64,000 bases of DNA from Pempheris klunzingeri (taxonomy: Eukaryota > Chordata > Actinopteri > Acropomatiformes > Pempheridae): the NCBI RefSeq assembly GCF_042242105.1, contig NC_092031.1, positions 6,098,175-6,162,174 on the forward strand, in the 5' to 3' direction. Numbering within the stretch: position 1 is the first letter of the stretch; the number at the start of each line of letters is the position of its first letter. A program made the position numbers and the translations under genes. This document shows positions 50,770 through 62,354 of this stretch, one piece after another. Under the pieces are notes generated by a model. It was not told the DNA's origin. It did not search any database and worked only from the letters and a program-made list of their open reading frames with translations.

Positions 50770-53700
50770 TATGTTTCTATCTTTGTGGGGACTTCCCATA
50801 GACACAATGTATTCTCTAAAAACACTAACCTTTCCCTGACCCTGATGCTCACCCTCACCTTAACCATCACCAACAAATATTCTGGTATTAGTTTTGTCAG
50901 TAATAACAACATAGTTCAGAAAAACATCATTCTCCCAGTGGGGTCCATCCAAATGGCATTACAAAACACTATTCAAAGTGTAGTCTATGAAAAGATTCGC
51001 AAAACACAAACACAAACACAACAGCTGAAAGTTACCATATTCACAGTTCAAAGGAAAAGAAAGAGTTCCCAACCATGTTCCAAGATGGTGCCCCGTTATT
51101 CAAATTTAGGTTGCTCACTTGGCACATACACAGGAAACATTTTTTTCTCAAGCTTCCTCAAGCTTTTCTTTCGTCATCCAAATGCTTCTGTTTTTGTCTC
51201 ATTTTTCTAAAACACAATGCTCACCAGTTATTGTTGTGAGTGTATCTGGATTCATGAGTGTGACAATATGAACATTGCACTTACAATTAAACTTACATTT
51301 CTTCAATAATTAGATCTGGCCTCCACAACGCTTCACTTGGAACCACTATCTGATAAATGTTACAAAACTCATATGGATTCCACCAAATATGTGCATTGTA
51401 CCAGACCTACACAGGAAAACAGGGGAGGAGATCAGTAAGCAATGAAGGAGAGGAAGAATAAGAAATGATGAAAATTTACAATTTAAAGGAAATAATTTGT
51501 AAATAATAAGTGAGAATGACCAAAACATGCTGTCTATCTCACCACATAGAACTCACCACATAAAGCCAAGTGTAAGAAATGAAAGTCTGGTCAATCTCTC
51601 TCTATGAGCAAAAGAAATAATGTGTGAAAATCTTTCCAGCAACACGATTTACAAACACCAGAGGAAACAAACATCATACAGTTGCACTGTATTGTATTGT
51701 GTTAAATTAGGAGGAACCACCTGTAATATTGTTGTTGTTGTTGTGTTGAACTATTTAAATTGTTCTTCTTTGAGTTGTTCATTGAACACAGCTGAAAGTT
51801 CATACATTTTGCAATGGGGGTTGAATAATTTTGAGTGCAACTGTACCTACACAGGTACATTTTCCAATATTAGGAGTTGTGCACCTTTTAAGCCAAAAGA
51901 GTGAAGGGCACACTAATATGCAGGTATTGAGTGTCAGTAAAGGAATAGGCTTCATCATCATCATTTATCTCAAAATATTAAGCTACATAAAGAAGATACC
52001 ATATGATTTAAAGAAATCTATTATTTTTCTTTCTGTAATAATTGTTAGTGCTACATGTGTAGTATTTTCAAAGTAAATAAACAGAAATCCACTAACTCAT
52101 ATTTATGTTGTTTTATGATAGAAGCAGAAAACAGACAGTTTCCACAGGCTAACAAATACTGCGTAAATGAATCTGGTTTTCACAGAATGTCTTTAAAGTC
52201 TCTGAACAGGACAAAAATATATAATTAAAAAGAAAAAAACGACAGGGAATATAAAGGTTAATTCATAACTTACCACATCGAGGATGGCGTAGATCACCAT
52301 TTGGATCTCCACCCATGTAACTGTTTCGTGGTGTTGAACAGGGCGGACCATCGTATACAGGTCCTTTTTTTGGGTCAGTTTCAGATGGTTTAAAATGGCC
52401 TCATAACTGCATTTCCCTGGGGTGAATTCATCATGTGTAAAATGATAAAGACGCATTCTCTACCAGAGGGTTCATAAATACAGAAATGCCCACTCTATGG
52501 GCATTTGGGATTATGTGTATCAATCCAATCTCCACATTGTCCACCTGCATGTTGTTGAAATCAAGGCCAGGAGCACAATTTTCTACTCCACTCAGCAGAT
52601 AGTTGTGATATTATGACGTGCTGAGGGCGGCGCCACTAGTAATTTTACAGAGTATATTGTATAACACTAAATTTGCTCCTTGCTCATGAACGTATCTGTA
52701 ATTTTTTTCCTCCAAGGCTTTTCTCCTTCGAATGTGCTCCCTTTAAGCTTCACTTTGGCTTCTGTCTTTAAAATCAGCCAGATGTGATTATAGCATTTAA
52801 AGGTGTTGTTAAATGTCATGATCCGCTTCCTTTTAAGACTCTTCTAAATGACTTTGGACAAGTCGTTTGGGTTCTCATTTCCCCTGTTTTTGGACTGCAC
52901 AGATTTGTTGGTCATTCATTGTTTCCTGTTTTAATCAAAAAAAATATTGCATTAAAGGCCAAGAGATCCATTTTCTTGGGATAGTAATTCAGACTGGCAA
53001 TCTTAACACCGGCCTCAACCAATCCTCTTCTATTCACAACAGACCAACATACTAGGTACTAAGTACTCTTTACTGTTTATACCAGTAAAAACTACAACAA
53101 GAAACAGCAAACATTGTTAAAAAAGATATGAGGACACTTCCATTATTAAGGCGACAGGAATAAGTATTCATACTTATAATTACTAAGCACTTTTGGGGTG
53201 TTTGTTTCCCGTACATACCTTCATCAAAGTTCTCTTGATAATCATGAAGTTGTGGTTGCTCTATGTAAATGGAAGCATTTCCACCTGACAGGAGAGAGTA
53301 TGCAGGTCTTTATTTTCAATATTTCTTCCATCAATCAGTAGGGTGGGATTTGCAGCAAATGCAGTGGAAAAAAATAACACAGAGGAGACCAGCTCTAAAA
53401 TATCTGTGATATATTATAGTGGGCACTGAAAGGTCATTTACAGATGATGGGCACTGGCAGCAGGGTTTTATTTAATCAGTCCACTAATGATTTCTACCTT
53501 CAAGAAACATCCAAAATAGTTCAAACAGATGAGGACACTTGCATAATCAAGGCGACAGGAATTAATATTCATGCATATAATAACAGAGCACTTTTGTAGT
53601 GTTTATTTCCTGTACATACCTTCCTCAGAGCTCAGATTGAAGTTCTGTTGATCATCATGAAGCTGTGGTTGCTCTAAGTAAGTGGAGGCAGTTCCACCTG

Positions 53701-55098
53701 ACACGAGAGAGTATGCAGGTCTTTATTTTCAATATTACTTCCACACAAACACGCACACACACTCACACATCTCCTGCTATCCTTAACAGCAAGTGTTGTA
53801 GATATTTATTAGCTTTTTAAACTTAAAATCCACTCAGGAAGTTGTGATATTATGACGTGCTGAGGGCAGCCTTGCTAGTATTTGTGTGTATTTTTAACAT
53901 TAAAAATAGATTTGCAGCATTTAACTGCACTTCCAAGACATTTTTCCTTTTAACACGCTCTCTCTTAGCTCCGTCTTTTCTCTCTCTATGTCTATCTCTC
54001 CTGCGCTGTCTATCTTTTTAACAAGCAGGTAAAAACAGGCAGAGGGGCTGATGATCCTAAAAGTTCTCCATAACTGTAGCTACATACCTTCATCATAGCT
54101 CTGATTGAAGTTCTGTTGATCATCAAGAAGATCTGGCTGCTCTGAGTAACTGGAGGTACTTCCACCTAACAGAGGAGAATATACAGGTCTTTATTTTCAA
54201 TATTATTTAAATGCACATATCTCCTGCTTTCCTCAACAACACCATTAAGTATTGATGACAGGTATTAGTTTTTTAAACATAAAATCAAGTTGGGAAGGGC
54301 AGTTGTGATATTATAATGTGCTGAGGGAAGCCTCGCTAGTGTTTGTATATATATTTTTAACCAAAAATTTTAAAGCCAGTCCTTTCTCTTACATATATCT
54401 GTAATTTGAGCATTTAGCATCAGCATTTTCCCTCTCAGCTCCACCTTTTTCTTTTTCTCTAATTCTTTTATTAATAATCATGGGGGGGGGGGGGGGGGGG
54501 GGGGGGCGCTTGACAGTTCTGAATGACTGTAGCTGCCCTGTGTTGTTCTCACATTGATTTACCAATTTCATTTAGCATTTTTATAACGCTTATACGTCTA
54601 TAACGCTTATCTGTCAGGGTCGTGGGGGAGCTGGAGTCTATCCCAGCTGACTTCGGGCGAGAGACGGGGTACACTCAGGACTGGTCACCAGCCAATCACA
54701 GGGCCAACACATAGAGACAGACAAACACTCACTCTCACACTCACATTTACGGGAAATTTAGAGTCACCAATTAACCTAATGTGCATGTCTTTGGATTGTG
54801 GGAGGAAGCCGGAGTATCCGGAGAGAGCCCACGCTAGCATGGGGAGAACATGCAAGCTCCACACAGAAAGACCCTGGGTCCAAACCGGGATTCGGCCTGG
54901 AACCTTCTTGCTGTGAGGCAACAGTGCTAACCACCGCACCACTGGTTTTGATCTAAAATAAACAAGCAGCATGAATGACCAGAAAATAATTTTAGCAAAA
55001 CTGCAGAACATTTCTTAGAGTACACCTGCATGCATCATAAAGAATCGTACCAGCTTACCTGTGAGGAGGAGCAGAAAGAAGAAAGCAGCAAGCATCAT
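48448..55098 (-). CDS. 5-HT3-receptor-like Cys-loop channel subunit, copy C (triplicated N-terminal exon)
   Basis: Thirteen exons in transcript order: 55059-55098, 54088-54165, 53620-53697, 53219-53284, 52274-52416, 51557-51601, 51297-51406, 50503-50672, 50139-50299, 49536-49746, 49304-49423, 49033-49118 and 48448-48687. They join in phase to 515 codons. Signal peptide MMLAAFFFLLLL. Three repeat exons add about 74 residues before the ligand-binding domain. Cys-loop CKMEVYKFPFDIQTC; M2 GGEKLGFKVTVLLAVTV with Gly at 2'; end LWRYAEGE. After the Cys-loop it reads TLSFKSAVYSG (loop-B Trp absent); loop-D Trp kept (SYTWLYV). At the acceptor used by the other copies (before 52434) the AG is AC. The nearest in-phase AG is 18 nt inside the exon, giving start 52416 and a loss of six residues. 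The final codons GAAGGTGAGTAA also contain a perfect splice-donor consensus over the stop, so an alternative end cannot be excluded. Confidence 0.82.
50705..50764. repeat. (CA)n microsatellite in copy C intron 4
   Basis: A run of cacg units followed by about 21 CA units, ending at the text agaaagt. Confidence 0.95.
53219..53284 (-). other. Repeat exon 3 of copy C
   Basis: 66 nt, phase 1-1. It reads GGNASIYIEQPQLHDYQENF then DE and a split codon. It is four codons shorter than its sisters. NAS is a potential N-glycosylation site, at a different place from the one in the other repeats. Confidence 0.75.
53620..53697 (-). other. Repeat exon 2 of copy C
   Basis: 78 nt, phase 1-1. It reads GGTASTYLEQPQLHDDQQNF then NLSSEE and a split codon. 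NLS is a potential N-glycosylation site. The intron just upstream in the transcript shares the text tatgcaggtctttattttca with the other units. Confidence 0.78.
54088..54165 (-). other. Repeat exon 1 of copy C
   Basis: 78 nt, phase 1-1. It reads GGSTSSYSEQPDLLDDQQNF then NQSYDE and a split codon, closest to the single extra exon of copy B. The acceptor is TAG rather than CAG. Confidence 0.78.
54482..54506. repeat. Poly(G) tract of 25 bases
   Basis: An uninterrupted run of G on the + strand (C on the transcribed sense strand) in intron 1 of copy C. Its length is likely unreliable in any assembly. Confidence 0.95.
54570..54955. repeat. Common teleost interspersed repeat in copy C intron 1
   Basis: It contains tctatcccagctgacttcgg, ttagagtcaccaattaacct and catggggagaacatgcaag, phrases repeated thousands of times in fish genomes. 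Its class (SINE or LINE tail) was not assigned. Confidence 0.75.
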
Positions 55099-55175
55099 GA
55101 GTGTGAGAGGTGCCTGTCCTCTCTCTGCTGGCTGGAAATGTTTGTGGCAGCAATAACATCACTGTACTTATACCG

Positions 55176-55204
55176 AAAGGCTGGGCAACTTAAATGACCA
55201 ATCC
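55176..55204 (-). promoter_or_regulatory. Conserved upstream block, copy C
   Basis: On the minus strand GATTGGTCATTTAAGTTGCC then CAGCCTTTCGG, about 80-105 nt before the ATG. The ATTGG core could bind NF-Y (inference). Confidence 0.5.
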
Positions 55205-57406
55205 AGGAAGTGCCAGCATCCTCGACACTTAGCTGCGTGATGGGCAGATCAATTGACCTTCAAACCGAAGCTACTCCCCTTCCACTTTAGTGATAAGTTT
55301 CCCAATAAAAGTTGTTCAATGAAGTTCAAAGGAGCTGCATTTGACAGGAGTCTTATGTCTAGCATAAACTAAACTACTACTACAAACTAAAATTTACTTT
55401 TACTTTTCCGTAATAGGAAAAAGGACAGCCATTTTAACAGCTCTGTGAGTTTGTGCTTTAGTTGTCATGAACTGGCTCACATTTCAGACATTTCAGTCCC
55501 CCCAGCAGAAGCAAATACGTTGTCAGCTACTACGTTAAGGCAAAACAATCTGGGTTTATGCACAGTGCATAGAAATTTGAACTAGGGGACAAGGTCGCAT
55601 AATCAAAATAGGGCTTCATCAGATTGAAGTGGCATAAAGACTATCAGGCATGTTTTGAGGCAGTTCAGATGACTGACTGGTGCCTGTAATTATACAGGGT
55701 GCCAGAGTTGTGGTTTGACTGGGCTTGATGGTCACTTGACGCCTTTTAATGAAGGCAGAGATATCATGTTTTAGATGTGACCAAAAGCAATTACACAATA
55801 AAATTTTACTGTCAAGCACAACAGATATTGGCACAGTAACATTCAGTTGTGTCCATGTGAAATAGGTGGTCCTCACAAGTGATCAAAAATACTGTGGTCC
55901 CCACAACTGACAAAAACAAGAACATTTTTGCCGGTATGTGTGTGTCCTTAGTAATTTATTTGTGCAATACAAGTCTGATACGTGTTTTCAAAACCAGTAC
56001 TGTACAAACAACAGATCACAGAACTGTTATTACCTCAAATTAATGCATCATGACACAGTGTTAAGCTGAAGTATACAACATTAAATACATGACATTACAT
56101 TTCCTCAGAAGAAGTAAAACTTGATAAAATTGCTACGTTTCCTGCAAGAGTGTAGACATCCTGTGAGAGCATGTACAATACATAAAGACTGCGCATATTA
56201 CGTGGCAAAGACATAAATATTAGAAGTCATATTAGTGTACTAAAATTTTACATTACAATCAGTCCAGTGTCATAAGTTCATACTGTGTTTGCGTGTTAAA
56301 TGTGAATGTAGAACTGTGTAGAACATCCAAGCAGCCCTTCAGTAGTTGCAATCTACTGTAGGGCTATATATCTGAACAGCCATATAGACGTTTCCTCATC
56401 AACTCTGCTAAAAGCACTGTGTGGATAACAAGGCTTTTATGAGTGTCTTCTGGTGAAAAACAAAACCACTGTTAAGTGCTCAGAGCTCTAACAGCTGAAC
56501 AGCAGCAGTTATGATAGGATCAAACAGGAGCAGTGTGTGAAAATTCCTGACAGTGGAGGATCTGAAATCAGCACAGTGCATGCAGAATAACTTATTTAGA
56601 TGATATAAAATTTGTTTTGACTCTCCCGGGTGGGTCCATGTAGTGCACAATGCTCATGACTTCATGCTTGTAATGCTTGGGTCATTTGCCACTTAAAATG
56701 TGCTGTAACATGGCACCAAGCCCTAACCCTAACCCTAACAGATAGGGTTAAGTACCAAATCTAGATCTTATATCGTAGATCATTCCTTGTCCAAACCTTG
56801 TCTTTGACATGTTAACATGTTGTGCTGGTATTGAGAGGAAGATATTATACTTCGTCATCACCTTAGACTTCATCAGACACAGTGAAATGAAAAATACATT
56901 TTCAGGTTGTACTGATGTTCTTGTATTAATTGTTCATTTACCTCATAAATAAACTTAGAAAAGAGGCATTTTTACTTCACAAATATGTTTCTCTCATACT
57001 GCAACTCAATAAGCATCTCATTCATGCCGTTTCCTTTTCCCCTCTAAAAAAAAACATCTGACCCTTTCATAAACAGGCTTTTTCATCTGTTGTTTGTTGA
57101 GAAAAAAAATGCAATTAGGAGCTAAATGTAAGAGTGAAAAAGGTAAGATAGTGTTGGCAATTTTCAAATGGGGCTTGTGACACAAATGCACAACATGAGT
57201 TTAATCAAAGACTGATTTTAGAAAACATTTGTGTAGCCTACACTGAAACATATTAACTGTAACACAGATACAGATTGGTGAATCTCACTTGCCCTATCCT
57301 GAAAACAAACCAGGTACATGCTAAGCAAAAAAAAATCAGCTGTTTGTATAGTTCGTCACAACAAAGAAAACTCAAATGTTTTTGTTGTGTAGCATTATGA
57401 TCATTT
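55205..57406. other. Intergenic DNA between copies C and D
   Basis: AT-rich. The part at 56.1-56.35 kb resembles the 3' flanks of B and C and probably belongs to the copy D transcript end or flank. No gene recognised. Confidence 0.5.
56721..56739. repeat. Short interstitial telomere-type repeat
   Basis: Three CCCTAA units in a row followed 5 nt later by TAGGGTTA in the opposite sense. Too short to indicate a chromosome end. Confidence 0.8.
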
Positions 57407-60400
57407 CTATGCATCGTTCCATTTTATAAAGATAAAAACTAAAAACAGAAAGACCACTGTTACATAGAAGATAAAGAAAACTCTATTGACTCTCTTAGCC
57501 ACTCTGGTCCAGTAGGCAGGCTTCTCCTTTTCCTTCATGTTGCCGAGGAGCAGGGACAGTGTTTTCTCCATTTCCCTCAGCTCGTCTGAGAGCTTCTCCA
57601 AGGCATGGTACTCCTCTATCAGCTTGCCACTGTTGCCCTGCAAACGTGGTTTAGCAGACTGGTTTATAAGATTATGGATTATATTTTGGATTTTGTATCA
57701 GTTGTGATGAAAATTAAAGTTCAAATTCTAACCTCATTGGTCACAGGCAGCAGTTCAGATGGAGTTTCACTAGTTGACACGTCATAGATACACTGATTCC
57801 ATTTGTGCACCTCTGAAAGGATACGTTTAACATAAAGATGGTTTCAAAATAATACAATTAATGTATATTATGTATTATTTAGAAAAACAAGTGAAATACA
57901 TCATAACAGCAATAAGAGAAGTAGAAGAGCAGTTCCTCTGCCTCTGGATTTGTTTCCCTTTCAGTATTTCTAAGTTCCTTCCTAACAACATTGTTTGGTT
58001 ATGTTGTCAAAAGTTCTTGGCTTGACATTTTGTTTGCATCATTTTTAAACATATTAGCTACCTCTTATACTCTTAAACCTTAGGACACTTAGGTTATATG
58101 CAGCTTGGCCAATTTTAAACTTACAAACAGCTGATGCAACCAGCTCCAGGTCTCACCTCCATGACTGTTGTGGAGGTTGGCTTTGCCTGGTTTGTTACAG
58201 TCCTCACTCTGGCTTCTGTCTCTGTCTGCTTTGATGTCTTGGGGTGCAGAGTCTTTCTCCATCAGATACATGACAAAAATTGTCTCCAGGAGGCTGAGCA
58301 GCATCAGAGCAAAGATCCCAATACAGTAGACCGCTAGGAGGGGCAGACGACATTATTAATGCAGACAAATAACTACTTACTGAGTCAGTAATTGCTATTC
58401 CTGCTCATGTTAAGTCTAGTCCAATAAAGGGAGGACTCTGAGCTTGTTTACCTATAAGTGGAATTCTGTTTGACGACGCTGGTAAAATGTCATTCAGAAT
58501 AAGTTGTAACACAGTGACAGCGAGCAGCACAGTGACCTTGAAGCTCAGCTTCTCGCCCCCGTTGTCTGAGATCAGGAAGGAGGTCAGATCCAGACACAGG
58601 AAGAACAGGACGGGCAGCAAGAAGTTGACAATGTAGAGGAGAGGCCGCCTCTTCATGGTGATCTGTGGAATGATGTCATGTTAGTACTGCTGCACATATG
58701 AAAATAGCAACTGGGAAGTAGTAAAGAAGCAACCAAGTTGTTCAGTAAAATGAATGTCCTATTGTGGAACAGTAGAGGCTAAGTGCAGCAAAATGTATTC
58801 AAGAAAAATTACCCAACAGTTACTGGCAGCTTTTTATATTTTCAGATCATTTAAAGATGGAAAAGAAGAGAGGAAATAAGGAAAGGTTAATTAGACAGGA
58901 TGGGAAAACATAGGTGAAGATAGAAAGACAAAGGGATAGAAAGAAGGAATAAAAGAAAAGAAAAGGAAGAACGGGCAGGACAGAAAAAGCAAGGCAGACA
59001 AGAGGAAATGGAAATAATTTTAAGTTTATCTCATGCTGTATCTCACAAAGACAGCTCCCAGATAAATATGATGTTGCTTAAACATTACAGTATTTCCATT
59101 AATAAGGAAAAAAATAAGTCTTTATACTTTAACTTGCACTCAACTTAAATAAAGTGCTGGATTATAGAGTTACTGTTTACCTACGTACATCTGTATCTGG
59201 TCATACATACAGTGTAAATAATGATGTCTTGGCCAATCAGCTCAGTGGCGTTGTTGGTAGTAACTGTCATGCTGATGAACAGCCATTCGTACTGGGATCG
59301 CATCACCTCACGAGACCACTCTGTGGCCTCTGAGGAGTTGTCGCTGGCCTGGAGCCGAATGTCCTTGGCTGAGGTGGGAGACAAAAGAACTGTACTGCAG
59401 GTTGAAATAAGCTCATCACTTTCTCATTTTCAGTAACACACTGAAAAAAGCCATTCCCACTGCTAACTTTCTACTCTTTGTTACTCCGCTTTGTGTCACA
59501 TTAAATAACATAAATACTATACAAAACCAATTGTGAAACCTTCCCAGTGTTGCTTGTAGTGAATGTAAACACAGTTGCTGTGGTGAATCCATTTGAAGTG
59601 AGATACAGCCTGATCATGACATATCCGTCCAGTGTTGTGGTGATGATAACAGCTCAGACAGAAGGTACCGTAAGTATCTACAGCAGGAATATCATTGACC
59701 CCCTGCATTGTCCATAAATCCACCATAAGTAAGTGTCAATGTCAGCTAATGATGGCACAGTTATTTTACTAATTCATGCAAAATGAAATGGCCATGTGAA
59801 AAAATTCTTTTTTATTTATGTAGACAGAAAATCAACAGTATTGTGATTGGTTACACACAGGCAAGGGGTGTCATTGTGAAACCAAAAATAATTCTTTTGA
59901 TAATCTTCTCTCAAACAAGACTACAGGAAGCATTATTTACAAAGCTCATCTGTATGCTTTAGAGAAAAAAATCCAACTTAATTTCAACTTGTTTCAACCA
60001 ACCTGTTTTCTACAATTACATACGACACTTTTCCTCTGACTCAACCAACAACCAGAAACTTGAGACACCAGTATGTTTTCCTCTTGACGTTAACACTGTC
60101 ACACACCAGGAATCAACCCTAAACATTGGTTCCCTCTTACTTGGCACCAAATTCACACTCATGTCACAATAGATTTATGAATGAAATCTCTCTCTCACCC
60201 GTGTGTATGACAGACTTGAAGGAGAGGTTACAGCGCTGTATGTCGAACGGGAATTTGAAAATGTGCATTCTGCAGGTGCTGACCAGCACCTGGTCGTTCT
60301 GGACTTCAACGTCACCTTTATTATTGATGGTGAGATATGGACTCGGAGGGGCTTTGTCCTTCTCTGTCCTGTATGTGAACACAGAAACATACTTGGTGCC

Positions 60401-62220
60401 AGTTGCTTCAGGACACTTTAAAAGAGTGTTTAAAAGAGATGAATCCCAATACCAGTGTTCTGTTTTTCCCAAATTCAAAATCTGGATACCTCACTGTGTG
60501 GCACGCACTGCAATCATTTTAATGTAAAGTAACTTGAGACCAGGCATTGCTTTGATGCTTAAAACTAAGTTGGCAGCTCAGTGTGATTAAACGAATATAA
60601 CTGATAATGTAAACAATGAATTTTATGATAACATCGACAAAAAAAACTATTAAATGTGAACCAGTCACATTATTAGTGACACCTGATCCGTGTAGAGAGC
60701 CTTTGTGTTTGTCTAGACATCAAAATTACATAGTCTCAGTTATTATTTTAAAACATATATGCACTGTGTGTGTGTATGTGTGTCTGTGTCACACTTACAT
60801 CTCTTCAATAGTGAGATCTGGTTTCCACAAAACTTCAGTAGGAAGAGAAACATTATCAATTCCACAAAACTGATTTGGATCCCACGAAATGTACTCATTG
60901 CGCCACCTCTACAGAGGAAAACAACAGGTCAAAAACAGGAATATAAACAGTGCAGGAAAGGGAGACAGAGGGACGCAAATCATAGAATCTGAGGAAAGAA
61001 TTTAACGAAACACTTAAGTTTCCCAACAGGGGGATGTGGGAGATTTGTCTCAGAACTCACCATGACAGTCCAAACATAAGGAATGAATTTCTGGTCTTTC
61101 TCAACCTGCAAACAAAGAACTACGTGTGAGCCTCTTCACAGGCTGAACAATTCACCGTATTAATAGATACTGAAGTAAAACTGGATGGAATATCTAAAAT
61201 GGATGTGGCCTATTCTTAAGAGAAATTAGAGCAACATCATCTTTTATCAAAGGACATAATTGTCATTTGAACCTGTGACGAATAAAGCTGTAACCACTTA
61301 CCACATCTAGAATGGCATAGAGCAATACTTCCATGGAGATCCAGGTGGGGTGTTTGTAGTTTTTAACAGGCCGGGTCATGGTGTACAGGTCTTTGTTTTT
61401 GGTCAGGCTCAGGTGGTTTAAAACCTCCTGGTAACTGCAGTTACGGTCAGTGTTCACCCCATCTACAGCCAACACATCAACACATACTCTCTATGACAGA
61501 AAACTACTGCTAAAAGGAGATATGTGCAGATTTCTGTACTCTCATTAACTTCTAGATCAGAAATTCAGCGCTCTAACATTTGCCTCACCATCAGATTTAA
61601 ACTGCAAAATGCGCCCTTAATTACTCAGAATTTAGAAGTAATGGCAAGCATTAGTCTCTGTGGGTAAGTAACCTCTACCTCTGATAATATTGTCAAACCA
61701 AAAACATCAGCTCACATATATCTGCACATGATTGTGGTCACTGAAAGGCCATTATAAGATGGGTGTGGGAAGGATTGCAGGGTTTTATCTCATCAGTCCA
61801 CTAATGATTTTTAAATGTGAGCATTGTTGCTTAAATGTCGGTTTTCATCCAGCTATTTGGTGCCCAATTGCATGTTTTACAAATTAAGCACAATTTTCAG
61901 ATCAAAACTGGGTTTTAATACCTAATATGTCAGGTGTATGCAATCATTGATCCTTTTAATTGTTTGCAAATAATGATAAAGCAAATTAGCATACGGACAT
62001 GCATCTCTTGGTATTACTCTGGAAATCCTTTACATTTATCAATGGGAAACACTTAACTTCAGTCTGAAAGCATTGCGGTTAGTGCTGGTTCACTGTAAAC
62101 GCCAGGCAGACACATTAAAATTACAAAGAGCAAAAGTCAGAATCGCTGTCCAGTCAAGTTAAGCCTTTATCCAAGCTTACCTATGAGGAGGAGCAGAAGG
62201 AGGAAACCAGAAAACATCAT
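57407..62220 (-). CDS. 5-HT3-receptor-like Cys-loop channel subunit, copy D
   Basis: Ten exons in transcript order: 62181-62220, 61302-61462, 61061-61105, 60799-60908, 60199-60368, 59211-59368, 58452-58662, 58157-58333, 57733-57812 and 57407-57637. They join to 460 codons. Signal peptide MMFSGFLLLLLLI. Cys-loop Cys151-Cys165 (CRMHIFKFPFDIQRC). M1 about 236-258, M2 about 265-287 (Glu265 at -1', Ser268 at 2', Leu275 at 9', Asp286 at 20'), M3 about 300-322. A cytoplasmic loop of some 110 residues includes an MA helix (DELREMEKTLSLLLGNMKEK), and M4 lies near the end. Val172 replaces the loop-B Trp of 5-HT3A. The loop-D Trp is kept in PYVWTVM. It has the longest exon 8 (177 nt against 120 in A-C), so its M3-M4 loop is longer, and it lacks the extra N-terminal exon. 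It is the most diverged copy in exons 7-8. The exon 9 donor is gttaga. Confidence 0.88.
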
Positions 62221-62354
62221 GACTGCAGCAACTGAAGGAATCCCAAGAAGTCTGTGAGAGGTTTGTATAGTTAATGTGTATTCCTGTCTGCTCGGTGTTG
62301 TCTGGAAATGTCACAAAGTCGGTTGCAGTAATAATACCACTGCCTCACAGTAGG

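Noticed and set aside
50647-51210. Open frames through the CA repeat
   Set aside because: They consist largely of His-Thr or Cys-Val dipeptides from the microsatellite and overlap a true exon on the other strand.
52410-52440. AC acceptor of copy C as a U12-type AT-AC intron
   Set aside because: The matching donor is gtatgt, a standard U2 donor, and the sister genes use AG at this place.
56721-56739. Telomere or chromosome-fusion scar
   Set aside because: Three repeat units are too few and the flanking sequence is ordinary.
31164-62220. Channel genes as orthologues of ZACN
   Set aside because: ZACN is also on human 17q, which made it tempting. But the M1-M2 text, the acidic -1' and 20' residues and the WRYA ending match HTR3 subunits much better. 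A tree would be needed to settle it.
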